Position numbers and translations under genes: made by a program
Origin: JAGQIB01 sp041393395
Lineage (GTDB): Bacteria > ARS69
Assembly (NCBI GenBank): GCA_041393395.1
Contig: JAWKKG010000002.1
Coordinates: 62,001-126,000 of the forward strand
DNA length: 64,000 bases
Direction of reading: 5' to 3'
Shown: piece after piece, positions 24,414-32,780 of the stretch
Numbering within the stretch: position 1 is the stretch's first letter
Layout: the number at the start of each line of letters is the position of its first letter
The notes under the pieces: model-generated
What the model was told of the DNA's origin: nothing
Database searches by the model: none
The model's input: only the letters and a program-made list of their open reading frames with translations

Positions 24414-26366
24414 TTGACGCGCCTCCTGCTGCTCGCCCGGGCCCTCGGAGCCGGGCTCGCGATCGGCGCCCTCGCCGGCGTCGCGGACGCCGTCACCACG
24501 GCTCACGCGTTTCTCGGTCGCGAATTCCTTCTCGTCTCGGTGCTGGCCTGGATCACCGCGATGATCCCGGCCGCGCTCCTGCTCGGCGGCATCGGAGCGC
24601 TCCTCGCGCGGCGTGACGGAACGGGGCTGCGCTCGTTTCCTTTCTGGCGGGTCGCGATCCCGGCGATGCTCGCGGTGTTCGCGGTATGGTTCCTCGTCGT
24701 CGTGCACGTGAACGTCACGAAGCTCGCCTCCGACACCGGGCCGCAGGCGATCGCGTTCGATCTCGGCGCGACGGTCGTCGCGGCCGCGCTCCTCGCCCTC
24801 CTGATCCGCGCCGGTGGTGCCGTCGGGCGCGGCCGGGGGAACGTCGCGGCGTTCACGGGGTCACCGCTCGCGCTCGGGATCGCGGCGGTGGTGACGGTCG
24901 GTCTCGCGGCCGTGTTCTGGCACGGGGGCGTGGGCGCGGCGCGCCCGCCGAGCGAACCCGCGCCGGAGGGCGCACCGGACGTCGTGTTGATCCTGATCGA
25001 CACGCTGCGGCGCGATCACCTGTCCGGCGAGGGCTACGCGCTGCCCACGAGCCCCACCCTGGACGAGCTCGCCCGGCGCGGCGCCCGCTTCCCGGACTTC
25101 ACGAGTCAGAGCTGCTACACGAAGCCGTCCGTCGCGTCGCTGCTCACGGGGCGTTACCCGGCCGGCCATCGCGTGGGACATCTGCGCACGATCCTGTCCG
25201 AACGCCTGCTCACGTTGCCGGAACTCTTCCACGCCGGCGGGTTCCGCACCGCGATGTTCGTGGCGAATCCGATCGTGGGGGCGGAGTTCGGATTCGCGCA
25301 GGGCGCCGAGAGGTTCACGTCGCTGGAGCGGGAGCTGACTCCGAAGACGAAGCTCGGCTACGCGCTGTTCCGGCTGAACGAGTCCGGCCGCAACGTTCCG
25401 CCCGCCCGCGCGCTCGCGGCCATCCTCTCCGCCACCGAGCGTCGAGTGGCGCCGCGCCGTGGCCTCGACGCGTTGAACCTGCCGGCGGCCGAGATCTTCG
25501 ACGAGTACCTCGCGTGGCGGGAGGACATCGGTGACGAACCCGTGTTCGCGTACCTGCACGTGATGGAGCCGCACGCGCCGTACCGACCGCCGGAGCCGGA
25601 GCGCAGTCGCTTCGGGCGGGACGTGGAGCTCGTGGCGGAACATCCGCCCACGGTCGGACTGTTCCTGCCGTTCGCCGAGGCGGAGCACCTGCCGGAAGAG
25701 AAGCGACGCGGGCTCATCGCGGCCTACGACGGCGAGATCGCGGCGCTCGATCGCACGCTCGCCGATCTGTTCGCCCGGATCGCGGCCTCCGGCCGGCCGA
25801 CGGTCATCGCGGTGACGTCCGATCACGGAGAGGAGTTCTGCGAGCACGGTGGCTGGGGGCACGGACAGTCGCTGCACCGCGAGCTGCTCGACGTCCCGCT
25901 GCTGCTCGCGGGCCCCGGCGTGCCGGCCGGCGTCGAGGTCGCATCGCCGGCGCAGCTCGTGGACATCGCGCCGACGTTGCTGGAGCTCGCGGGTCTGCCC
26001 GCGATTCCCGGGCTCCCCGGACGGTCCCTCGTTTCGGCCGCACGCGGCGAGCCGCAGGGTCCGCGCGAGATCGTGTCCGAGATCGTCTACGGCGACGCGT
26101 ACTGGGCGCGCGCGCTGCGCGTCGACGATCGCAAGCTGATCGTGGCGCGTCTCGGCGAGCGCGAGTCCGTGACGCTGTTCGACGTCGCGTCCGATCCGGA
26201 CGAGGAGATCGATCTCGCAGCACGGGAGCCCGAGCGGGTGGCCGAGATGCGACGACGCCTGGAGGAGATCGTGGCGACGGCGGCGGCCGGCGCCGCCGAG
26301 ACGGCGCTCGGCGAGTTCGACGCCGTGACGCGCGAACGCCTGGAGGCGCTCGGCTACGTGGAGTGA
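24414..26366 (+). CDS. Membrane-anchored sulfatase-fold enzyme with Thr nucleophile
   Basis: 650 residues, alkaline phosphatase/sulfatase superfamily. Five N-terminal membrane segments (about 8-28, 40-62, 80-100, 112-132, 150-170) precede a catalytic domain from about 188. Metal-binding Asp is in VVLILIDTLRRDHL. The nucleophile segment reads SCYTKPSVASLLTGRYP. Aligned to the sulfatase CxPSRAxLLTGR signature, the formylglycine Cys is Thr236 and the following Arg is Val, so it cannot be a classical sulfatase. A Thr nucleophile is used by LtaS-like phosphoglycerol and phosphoethanolamine transferases. HGEEFCEHGGWGHGQS carries the other metal ligands. The start is TTG at 24414. It overlaps the convergent MocR-like gene by 13 nt. 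Confidence 0.82.
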   Translation: MTRLLLLARALGAGLAIGALAGVADAVTTAHAFLGREFLLVSVLAWITAMIPAALLLGGIGALLARRDGTGLRSFPFWRVAIPAMLAVFAVWFLVVVHVNVTKLASDTGPQAIAFDLGATVVAAALLALLIRAGGAVGRGRGNVAAFTGSPLALGIAAVVTVGLAAVFWHGGVGAARPPSEPAPEGAPDVVLILIDTLRRDHLSGEGYALPTSPTLDELARRGARFPDFTSQSCYTKPSVASLLTGRYPAGHRVGHLRTILSERLLTLPELFHAGGFRTAMFVANPIVGAEFGFAQGAERFTSLERELTPKTKLGYALFRLNESGRNVPPARALAAILSATERRVAPRRGLDALNLPAAEIFDEYLAWREDIGDEPVFAYLHVMEPHAPYRPPEPERSRFGRDVELVAEHPPTVGLFLPFAEAEHLPEEKRRGLIAAYDGEIAALDRTLADLFARIAASGRPTVIAVTSDHGEEFCEHGGWGHGQSLHRELLDVPLLLAGPGVPAGVEVASPAQLVDIAPTLLELAGLPAIPGLPGRSLVSAARGEPQGPREIVSEIVYGDAYWARALRVDDRKLIVARLGERESVTLFDVASDPDEEIDLAAREPERVAEMRRRLEEIVATAAAGAAETALGEFDAVTRERLEALGYVE

Positions 26367-27766
26367 GCGTCGATCGCGTCGAAGACCTGACCGAGGCGCC
26401 GCAGGCCGTCGAGCAGGTCGCCCTCCTCGTGACGCGTGAGATCGAGCAGGACGAAGTCCTCGCGGGACTCCGGCCATCCGCAGTCCGCGGGAACGATCAC
26501 GTCGATCCCGCTCTCCCGCGCGAGGCGCGCGAGTTCCGTCGCCCGCACGTCTTCCGGGAGCTCGAGGCGGACCGCGTCGTGCGCGTCGCCGAACGTGAAG
26601 CCCGCGAGCTCGGCGAGTCGACGCCGGATCGTGCGGCGCAGCGCGGGGGTCAGCAGACGCCGACGTTCGCGCAGCGCTTCCCGGGCGCGCGCGCGACGCG
26701 GCGCGTCCAGGATCCGGGCGAGCGCGTGCTGCGCGAGGCGCGACGTCGGCGATGACTCGGGGTCGACGCGCCAGCGCTCGATCGCCCGGGGCGGCCCCGC
26801 GATCACCGCCGCCGAGAACTCGCCGCCCGCCTCGTCGGAGAGATCGCAGACCACGAGGACGCGGCCGCTCGGGTCGAGCGTGGCGAGAGGCGCGAGCAGC
26901 GGCGGCGGCGATTCGTCGAGGGCCGTGACGTCCTCGAGGACGGGCACCGAGAAGCGGCGCGCGAGGTCGAGCAACGCGCGACGACGGGCCGGATCCGGCG
27001 AATCGCCCGGCAGGCGCGAGTGTCCGCTCGGCACGAGGAGCAGGCGGGGGGGCCGATCGCGGATCGCCTCCGCGACGTTCTCCGGGACCTGGGAGATCCG
27101 GCACCGAGCCGCACGCAGCGGGCGGCCGAGATCCGGATCGAGCGGGCCCGCGACGAGCACGTCGCGGCCGACCGCATCCACGCTCCGCAGCACGGCGGCG
27201 ACCGCCTCCGCGCGCGTGGCCCGGATCGCCGTGTCCTCCGCGCCGCGGAGGACGCCGAGTCGCGCGAGGTGCCGCGCCGCGGCGCGGCGGAGCGAGATCT
27301 CCCCGAGCGAGGGTGGCGGTCCGAACAGCGGCGTGCGACGCTCGGCCAGAACTTCGGCGACGGCCCGCCGCAGCGTGCGCGCCGGCACCGTGGACGGGCC
27401 CGGGCCGAGTCCCGCGAAATCGACCCGAGCCGGCGGCGGCGGTCCGAGCGCGGCCCACGACTCCGCGGGCAGCGGGTCGCCGGCGCGCGACGGACGGAAC
27501 GGCAGGTCCAGCTCGGGGTTGTCGGGGAGTCGACGGCGCACCGTGACGCCCTGTCCGGCCCGGACGTCCACGAGGCGCCGGGCGGCGAGTTCGTCGTAGG
27601 CCGCTTCGGTGGTCTTGCGGTTCACGCCGAGGTCGCGCGCGAGCGTGCGCGTGGCCGGCAACGCGGCCCCCGGGGGGAGATGACCGCGACGGATCAGCTC
27701 CTCCAGGTAGGCAGAGATCTGGCGAGGCAGAGGAACTTGAGATTCGCGATCGAGCGGCACGAACAT
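26354..27766 (-). CDS. MocR-like GntR/aminotransferase-fold regulator lacking the PLP lysine
   Basis: 470 residues. The N-terminal GntR winged helix (about 1-77) is clear: QISAYLEELIRRGHLPPGAALPATRTLARDLGVNRKTTEAAYDEL, then RRLVDVRAGQGVTV. The rest has the aminotransferase-like layout of MocR proteins, but the expected SK-x-L-x-PGLRLGY segment is replaced by LSDEAGGEFSAAVIAG: the PLP lysine is absent. The linker and core are Arg/Ala/Pro-rich. It probably binds DNA but senses something other than a Schiff-base PLP. The ATG at 27766 is 8 nt from a very good -10 box, implying a leaderless mRNA. It is divergent from the CHAT-like gene, a normal arrangement for MocR and its target. Confidence 0.8.
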   Translation of the reverse strand: MFVPLDRESQVPLPRQISAYLEELIRRGHLPPGAALPATRTLARDLGVNRKTTEAAYDELAARRLVDVRAGQGVTVRRRLPDNPELDLPFRPSRAGDPLPAESWAALGPPPPARVDFAGLGPGPSTVPARTLRRAVAEVLAERRTPLFGPPPSLGEISLRRAAARHLARLGVLRGAEDTAIRATRAEAVAAVLRSVDAVGRDVLVAGPLDPDLGRPLRAARCRISQVPENVAEAIRDRPPRLLLVPSGHSRLPGDSPDPARRRALLDLARRFSVPVLEDVTALDESPPPLLAPLATLDPSGRVLVVCDLSDEAGGEFSAAVIAGPPRAIERWRVDPESSPTSRLAQHALARILDAPRRARAREALRERRRLLTPALRRTIRRRLAELAGFTFGDAHDAVRLELPEDVRATELARLARESGIDVIVPADCGWPESREDFVLLDLTRHEEGDLLDGLRRLGQVFDAIDAHST

Positions 27767-27774
27767 GATGCCCC

Positions 27775-27803
27775 ATTAGAAACCCGGCTCGCGTGCTTGG
27801 CAA
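27775..27803 (-). promoter_or_regulatory. Promoter of the MocR-like gene, predicted leaderless
   Basis: On the minus strand: TTGCCA (27803-27798), 17-nt spacer, TCTAAT (27780-27775), each box 5/6 to consensus. The -10 ends 8 nt before the ATG at 27766. The -35 box overlaps the first codons of the divergent CHAT-like gene. Confidence 0.6.
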
Positions 27804-28807
27804 GGCGGGGGGCCGTCGCGCTCGTGATGGCGGGCGGCCTGGCGGCGATGGGAAGCGCGGTCGCGGGCGAGACGGCCGGGAAGGAGCCGGGCGCGGGGCC
27901 GTCGGGGGCGATCGAGCCGGCCTCGGCCGGGCTGGAGGCGGCGTTCGCGGCGGGAGACGTCGAGGAGATCGCCGCCCGCGTCGACGATCGGCTGTTCGCG
28001 TCGCTCGCGGGCGAGGTGGATCCGTCCGAGCGCCCGTCGGGCACGCTCGCGGACCTGAGGGCATCGCTGGATCCCACCACCGCGTTGCTCGCGCTGTGTT
28101 CCGGCGACGAGGTCGTTTACGCGCTCCTCGTGCGACACGACGACGTCGTCGCGCGCAAGCTCGACGCCCCGGGCCTGCGGGTGATGGCCGCGCGCCTGGA
28201 GCGGTGGGCGGCCGACGCGGATCGCTGGCCGTACGACCCGCTCGCCGGCGTCACGCTGCACCATCTCCTGATCTCGCCGCTCCGGTCCGATCTGACCGGC
28301 GTGCGGCGCGTGATCGTGGCGGCGGCGGGAGACGTCGCGACGATCCCGTTCGACGCGTTGCTCACGATGGAGATCGACGAGCGCGATGCGGACACCCGCC
28401 CGTACGTGATGCGCCGCTACTCGATCACCTGGGAGTCGACGCTGTTCTCACGGCTCGCGTGGACGAATCAGCGCACGGGGATCTCCCGCCTGGAGGCGTT
28501 CCCGGCCACCGCCGACGCGGAGATCGCCTGGGATCCGGGGGATCTCGTGGTGGTGCAGGCCGCGATCCCGGATCCCGGGAACGCGTCGGCGGCCGCGATC
28601 CGGCTCGCGGCCGGCGACGCCCGCGGCGCGCTCATGCTCGTGGGAGCGCCCGCCGATGAGGAGGCGGGGATCGCCCCGGAGACGGAACCCACCGCGCGGG
28701 GCGGCTCGGATGTTCGTGCGGTACAAGCGATTCGGCGTGCGCTCATGAACGCGGGAGAGCCTCCCGAGACCTGGGCGCGCTGGCGGCTTTACGGCTGTAA
28801 GGACTGA
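27797..28807 (+). CDS. Secreted CHAT-fold protein without catalytic residues
   Basis: 336 residues from TTG at 27797, which gives a signal peptide MARRGAVALVMAGGLAAMGS cleaved near AVAG-E. Residues about 90-330 follow the layout of a CHAT (caspase-like) domain: LDPTTALLALCSGDEVVYAL, the RVIVAAAGDVATIPFDALL strand (usual form lvIvPdGaLhxlPFxaL), YVMRRYSITWESTLFSRL, and the closing AVQAIRRALMNAG with WARWRLYG. The His-containing FATHG segment seems deleted, and the Cys strand (LVVLSACxTG in active members) reads LVVVQAAIPDPGN, so Cys is replaced by Ala. It is thus a pseudo-protease, exported, which is unusual for CHAT proteins. GTG at 27824 is an alternative start. It is divergent from the MocR-like gene, 30 nt apart. 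Confidence 0.65.
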   Translation: MARRGAVALVMAGGLAAMGSAVAGETAGKEPGAGPSGAIEPASAGLEAAFAAGDVEEIAARVDDRLFASLAGEVDPSERPSGTLADLRASLDPTTALLALCSGDEVVYALLVRHDDVVARKLDAPGLRVMAARLERWAADADRWPYDPLAGVTLHHLLISPLRSDLTGVRRVIVAAAGDVATIPFDALLTMEIDERDADTRPYVMRRYSITWESTLFSRLAWTNQRTGISRLEAFPATADAEIAWDPGDLVVVQAAIPDPGNASAAAIRLAAGDARGALMLVGAPADEEAGIAPETEPTARGGSDVRAVQAIRRALMNAGEPPETWARWRLYGCKD

Positions 28808-28822
28808 TCCGCCGCGCCGACC

Positions 28823-28851
28823 TTGACGCCCGCCCGGAAACGGGATATCCC
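28823..28851 (+). promoter_or_regulatory. Candidate glnA promoter
   Basis: TTGACG (28823-28828), 17-nt spacer, TATCCC (28846-28851), 74 nt before the glnA ATG. No NtrC/sigma-54 GG-N10-GC element is evident. Confidence 0.4.
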
Positions 28852-28924
28852 CAACCCTTCCGAACCCGTAGTGCCAGTCATTTCCCTCAGGGGTGCCCAG
28901 TTGAAAACGACAGGAGAGGTCCGC

Positions 28925-30277
28925 ATGTCGGACGCCTTGAGCCTCGATCAGATCCGTGCGGAGTGTCGGGAACGCAACGTCCGCTACCTGCAGCTTCAGT
29001 TCGTGGACATCCTGGGTGTTTCCAAGTGCGTGGAGATCCCTCTCAGCCAGCTCGAGAAGGCCTACAACAACGAGATGATGTTCGACGGCTCCTCGATCGA
29101 CGGATTCGCGCGCATCAACGAGAGCGACATGGCGCTCTATCCGGACTGGAGCTCCCGGTACTACGACGTCGCGCCGGACAGCAGCGGTGCCGTGCTGCGC
29201 GTGATCTCGGACATCTATACGGACAAGATGGGGGCGAAGGGCGCGAAGCCCTTTCCCGGCGACCCGCGATACAGCCTGAAGCAGATGCTCGCCCGCGCGC
29301 GTTCGGATCTCGGATGGGAATACCAGCTCGGATGCGAGGCGGAGTTCTTCCTGTTCGACGCGGAAGCGCTGCAGGACGGCCGCCTGGTGACGCATGACGA
29401 CGGCGGCTACTTCGACGTGGATCCGGTCGACCGTGGCGTGCTCGTCCGCCGGGAGATCGTGGAGCAGCTCCACGGCATGGGCTTCGAGATCGAGGCGCTG
29501 CACCACGAGGTCGCGGCCGGTCAGCACGAGATCGACTTCCGTTACGCGGAGGCGCTGCAGACCGCGGACAATCTCATGAAGTTCAAGTCGCTGATCAAGA
29601 CGATCGCGCGCGACTACGGTCTCCAGGCGACGTTCATGCCGAAGCCGAAGGCCGGCATCAACGGCAGCGGCATGCACACGCACATGTCGGTCTGGAAAGA
29701 CGGCAAGAACCAGTTCGAGGACGACAAGGGCGAGATCGGCCTGTCGAAGACGGCGCAGCACTTCATCGCCGGCCTGATGGCCCACGCGCCCGCGATCACG
29801 GCGTTCGCGAATCCGCTGGTGAACAGCTACAAGCGGCTCGTGCCGGGCTACGAAGCGCCGACCGTGATCGCGTACAGCCTCGCGAACCGGAGCCCGATGA
29901 TCCGGATCCCGAAGGCGACGGGCTCCTCCACGCGGATCGAGCTTCGTTCGCCGGACCCGGCCGCGAACCCGTACCTGCTGTTCACCGCCACTCTCGCGGC
30001 CGGCATGGACGGCGTACGGCACAAGCTGCCCTGTCCGCCGCCGGTCACCGAGAACGTCTACCAGCAGCCCGCGGAGTGGCGCGCCGAGCGCAACATCACG
30101 GAACTGCCGGGCTCGCTCGAGGAGGCGATCGCCGCGCTGGAGCAGGATGACGTGATCCGCGGCGCGTTCTCCGACCACACGATCGAGCACTACGTCGCCT
30201 CGAAGCGGGCGGAGATCGCCGAGTACCGGACCCAGGTCCACGAATGGGAGCTCCGCCAGTACCTGATCCAGTACTAG
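28925..30277 (+). CDS. glnA: Glutamine synthetase type I
   Basis: 450 residues, ATP-dependent amidation of glutamate, the main ammonium-assimilation enzyme; forms dodecamers in the cytosol. Signatures: FDGSSIDGFARINESDM, the LGCEAEFFLF metal ligands, HHEVAAGQHEIDFRY, the ATP-binding KAGINGSGMHTHMSVW, NSYKRLVPGYEAPTVIAYS, and RIELRSPDPAANPYL. Length and the ITELPGSLEEAIAAL end match the alpha subtype, which lacks the adenylylation Tyr loop and is controlled by feedback. The ATG at 28925 follows AGGAGAGGTCCGC. It is monocistronic, with a terminator after it. Confidence 0.96.
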   Translation: MSDALSLDQIRAECRERNVRYLQLQFVDILGVSKCVEIPLSQLEKAYNNEMMFDGSSIDGFARINESDMALYPDWSSRYYDVAPDSSGAVLRVISDIYTDKMGAKGAKPFPGDPRYSLKQMLARARSDLGWEYQLGCEAEFFLFDAEALQDGRLVTHDDGGYFDVDPVDRGVLVRREIVEQLHGMGFEIEALHHEVAAGQHEIDFRYAEALQTADNLMKFKSLIKTIARDYGLQATFMPKPKAGINGSGMHTHMSVWKDGKNQFEDDKGEIGLSKTAQHFIAGLMAHAPAITAFANPLVNSYKRLVPGYEAPTVIAYSLANRSPMIRIPKATGSSTRIELRSPDPAANPYLLFTATLAAGMDGVRHKLPCPPPVTENVYQQPAEWRAERNITELPGSLEEAIAALEQDDVIRGAFSDHTIEHYVASKRAEIAEYRTQVHEWELRQYLIQY

Positions 30278-30303
30278 CTGCGACGACGTTCCGGCCGAGA
30301 ATC

Positions 30304-30341
30304 GGACCCGGGGGCCCCGCGCTCCCGGGTCCTTGCCTTTC
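30304..30341 (+). terminator. Terminator after glnA
   Basis: GGACCCGGG (30304-30312) pairs with CCCGGGTCC (30324-30332) across an 11-nt loop; TTGCCTTT follows. Confidence 0.75.
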
Positions 30342-30434
30342 GGGCCGGGTTCCCGGTTCCCCGTTCCGGCGCCCGGTGCCGGGCGGCCCCTGGCGGCGCG
30401 CCCGAAGCGACGCCAGGCTCCCCGGGGACGCCCT

Positions 30435-30463
30435 CGACGCCCCTCGCGCGGCCGGGTAGACTC
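30435..30463 (+). promoter_or_regulatory. Candidate promoter of the pruA operon
   Basis: TCGACG (30435-30440), 17-nt spacer, TAGACT (30458-30463), 80 nt before the pruA ATG. Nothing else is visible in the 264-nt gap apart from the glnA terminator. Confidence 0.4.
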
Positions 30464-30542
30464 CCGCGTCGACTGTCCGGGGCCGGGTTTTGCGCCGGTC
30501 CCTCCCCGAATCCTGCGACCGCCTCCCGGGAGAGACCGAATC

Positions 30543-32180
30543 ATGGCGAACGGCCAGTACCGCACGGCGATGCCCGTGAACGAGCCCGTCCTGTCGTACA
30601 AGCTCGGCTCGCCCGAGCGAGCCGAGCTCAAGGAGACGATCCGTCGGATCGGCTCCCGCACGCTCGAGATTCCCCTGGAGATCGGCGGCAAGCGCGTGAA
30701 GACGGGCCGCCTCGGGGAGGCTCGCTGCCCGCATGATCACGAGCACCTGCTCGCGACCTGGCACAAGGGCGGCAAGGCCGAGGTCGATCAGGCGGTGGCC
30801 GCGGCGGCGAAGGCCTGGCCCGACTGGTCGCGCATGGACTGGCAGGATCGGGCGGCCATCTTCCTCAAGGCGGCCGATCTGCTCGCCGGGCCGTACCGGC
30901 ACGTGCTGAACGCGGCCACGATGCTCGGGCAATCCAAGACCTGCCATCAGGCCGAGATTGACTCCGCGTGCGAACTGATCGACTTCTGGCGATTCAACGT
31001 CCACTACCTGCAGTCGATCTACTCGGAGCAGCCGGGTTCACAGCCGGGAATGTGGAACCGCGTGGAGTACCGCCCGCTCGAGGGCTTCGTGTTCGCGGTG
31101 ACGCCCTTCAACTTCACGTCGATCGCGGGCAACCTGCCCACGGCGCCCGCCTTGATGGGGAACACGATCCTCTGGAAGCCCGCGTCGTCCGCGGTGTACT
31201 CCGCCCACTTCATCCTGGAGATCCTGCGCGAGGCGGGGCTGCCGGACGGCGTGGTGAATCTCGTGGCCGGATCCGGCGGTGAGATCGGCGATCCCGTGTT
31301 CGCGCACCCCGAGCTCGCGGGCGTGCACTTCACCGGTTCCACCGAGGTGTTCCACGGCGTGTGGCGCACGATCGGCACGAACATCGCGGCCTACAAGAAC
31401 TACCCGCGCATCGTGGGCGAGACCGGCGGCAAGGACTTCGTGTTCGCGCATCCGAGCGCGGATCCCAAGGCGGTGGCCACCGCGCTCGTGCGCGGCGCGT
31501 TCGAGTACCAGGGACAGAAGTGCAGCGCGGCGTCGCGCGCGTACCTGCCCAAGAGCCTGTGGAAGCGCATCAAGGACGAGCTGCTCGGCCAGGTGTCGCA
31601 GATCAAGATGGGTGACCCGACCGACTTCGGGAACTTCATGGGCGCGGTGATCGACAAGGGCGCGTACGCGGACATCGAGGGGTACATCAAGTACGCGAAG
31701 CGCGCGAAGGACGCGGAGATCCTCGCGGGCGGCGGCTGCGATTCCAAGCAGGGCTGGTTCATCGAGCCGACCGTGGTCCAGACGACGAACCCCGACTTCA
31801 AGCTCATGCAGGAGGAGATCTTCGGTCCGGTGCTCACGCTCTACGTCTATCCCGACGGTCAGCTCGACAAGACGCTCGAGCTCTGCGATCGCGGATCGGC
31901 GTACGCGCTGACGGGAGCGATCTTCGCGCGCGACCGTCAGGCGATCGTGCACATGGCGGACAAGCTGCGGCACACGGCCGGGAACTTCTACATCAACGAC
32001 AAGCCGACGGGCGCGGTCGTGGGGCAGCAGCCGTTCGGCGGTAGCCGCGCCTCGGGCACGAACGACAAGGCGGGCAGCGCGCAGAACCTGCAGCGGTGGG
32101 TGACGCCGCGCACGATCAAGGAGACGTTCGTGCCGCCGCGTCATTTCGCGTACCCGTTCCTCGTGTCGGATCCGGAGTAG
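30543..32180 (+). CDS. pruA: L-glutamate gamma-semialdehyde (P5C) dehydrogenase
   Basis: 545 residues, single-function P5C dehydrogenase of the ALDH4 type (not the PutA fusion). It oxidises glutamate semialdehyde to glutamate with NAD. N-terminal region NEPVLSYKLGSPERAEL and IPLEIGGK are typical of ALDH4A1. Other motifs: VTPFNFTSIAGNLP, LWKPASSAVYS, GVHFTGSTEVF, GETGGKDFVF with the general base, catalytic Cys in FEYQGQKCSAASR, EEIFGPVLTLYVY and the QQPFGGSRASGTNDKAG end. The ATG at 30543 follows GAGAGA. It completes the ornithine and proline route with rocD and the putP-like symporter. Three coupled genes follow it. Confidence 0.95.
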   Translation: MANGQYRTAMPVNEPVLSYKLGSPERAELKETIRRIGSRTLEIPLEIGGKRVKTGRLGEARCPHDHEHLLATWHKGGKAEVDQAVAAAAKAWPDWSRMDWQDRAAIFLKAADLLAGPYRHVLNAATMLGQSKTCHQAEIDSACELIDFWRFNVHYLQSIYSEQPGSQPGMWNRVEYRPLEGFVFAVTPFNFTSIAGNLPTAPALMGNTILWKPASSAVYSAHFILEILREAGLPDGVVNLVAGSGGEIGDPVFAHPELAGVHFTGSTEVFHGVWRTIGTNIAAYKNYPRIVGETGGKDFVFAHPSADPKAVATALVRGAFEYQGQKCSAASRAYLPKSLWKRIKDELLGQVSQIKMGDPTDFGNFMGAVIDKGAYADIEGYIKYAKRAKDAEILAGGGCDSKQGWFIEPTVVQTTNPDFKLMQEEIFGPVLTLYVYPDGQLDKTLELCDRGSAYALTGAIFARDRQAIVHMADKLRHTAGNFYINDKPTGAVVGQQPFGGSRASGTNDKAGSAQNLQRWVTPRTIKETFVPPRHFAYPFLVSDPE

Positions 32181-32189
32181 AAGGGAACG

Positions 32190-32780
32190 GTGCGCGGCGC
32201 GGGCGAGGGGGACGCCGAGCTCTCTGCCTGGGTGGAGCGACTCGCGGGTCTGCGGGGCCGGGCGGAGCGGCTCTTCGCCGGGATGGCGGCCGACGCCTGG
32301 AACCGGGCGTCCTCGGCCGGCGGCTGGTCCGTGGCCGAGTGCGCGGCCCACATCGTGGAGACGAACGAGAAGTACCTGGAGCCGCTCCGGGCGGAGATCG
32401 CCCGGGGGCGCGCGGCCGGCGTGACGGGCGCCCCTCCGTTCCGGTACCGTTGGTTCGGCCGGTGGTTCGTGGCGCAGATCGAGCCTCCGGTGAGGCGGAA
32501 ACTCCCGGCGCCGGAGGCGTTTCGTCCGGCCCGTCGGACGTATGATCCGTCGATCGGGCGCGAGGTCCTGCGAACGCTCGACGAGCTGGCGAACGTGATG
32601 CGGAGTAGCGCCGGGCTGGACCGGCGGCGGCTGCGGATCACGTCGCCGGCGGCCCGTTTTCTTCGGTTCGACCTCGGGATAGGTATCCTGTTGCTGATCG
32701 CGCACACGGATCGTCATCTCGGCCAGATCGAGAATTTGACCTTCGACACCCAGCCCTCGCGACCCAGGAGGGGAAGTTGA
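32190..32780 (+). CDS. DinB-like four-helix protein
   Basis: 196 residues. It has the DinB/YfiT metal-binding bundle pattern: WSVAECAAHIVETNEKYLEPL with the first His, and IAHTDRHLGQIENL with the other His residues near the C-terminus, which matches the three-His metal site. Such proteins are thiol- or bacillithiol-dependent transferases or have unknown roles. GTG at 32190 lies 9 nt after the pruA stop with AAGGGA upstream, so it is in the pruA transcript. Its TGA overlaps the next TTG (TTGA). Confidence 0.75.
   Translation: MRGAGEGDAELSAWVERLAGLRGRAERLFAGMAADAWNRASSAGGWSVAECAAHIVETNEKYLEPLRAEIARGRAAGVTGAPPFRYRWFGRWFVAQIEPPVRRKLPAPEAFRPARRTYDPSIGREVLRTLDELANVMRSSAGLDRRRLRITSPAARFLRFDLGIGILLLIAHTDRHLGQIENLTFDTQPSRPRRGS

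Noticed and set aside
25110..25130. Cys234 of the membrane sulfatase-like protein as formylglycine site
   Set aside because: It is two residues too early in the signature; Thr236 occupies the nucleophile position.
24861..28064. A 1067-residue minus-strand frame opposite the sulfatase-like and CHAT genes
   Set aside because: Composition is Arg/Ala/Pro/His-rich without domains; it is the antisense shadow of two well-supported genes in a high-GC genome.
28448..30691. A 747-residue minus-strand frame opposite glnA
   Set aside because: Antisense shadow of glnA; no ribosome site, no domain.
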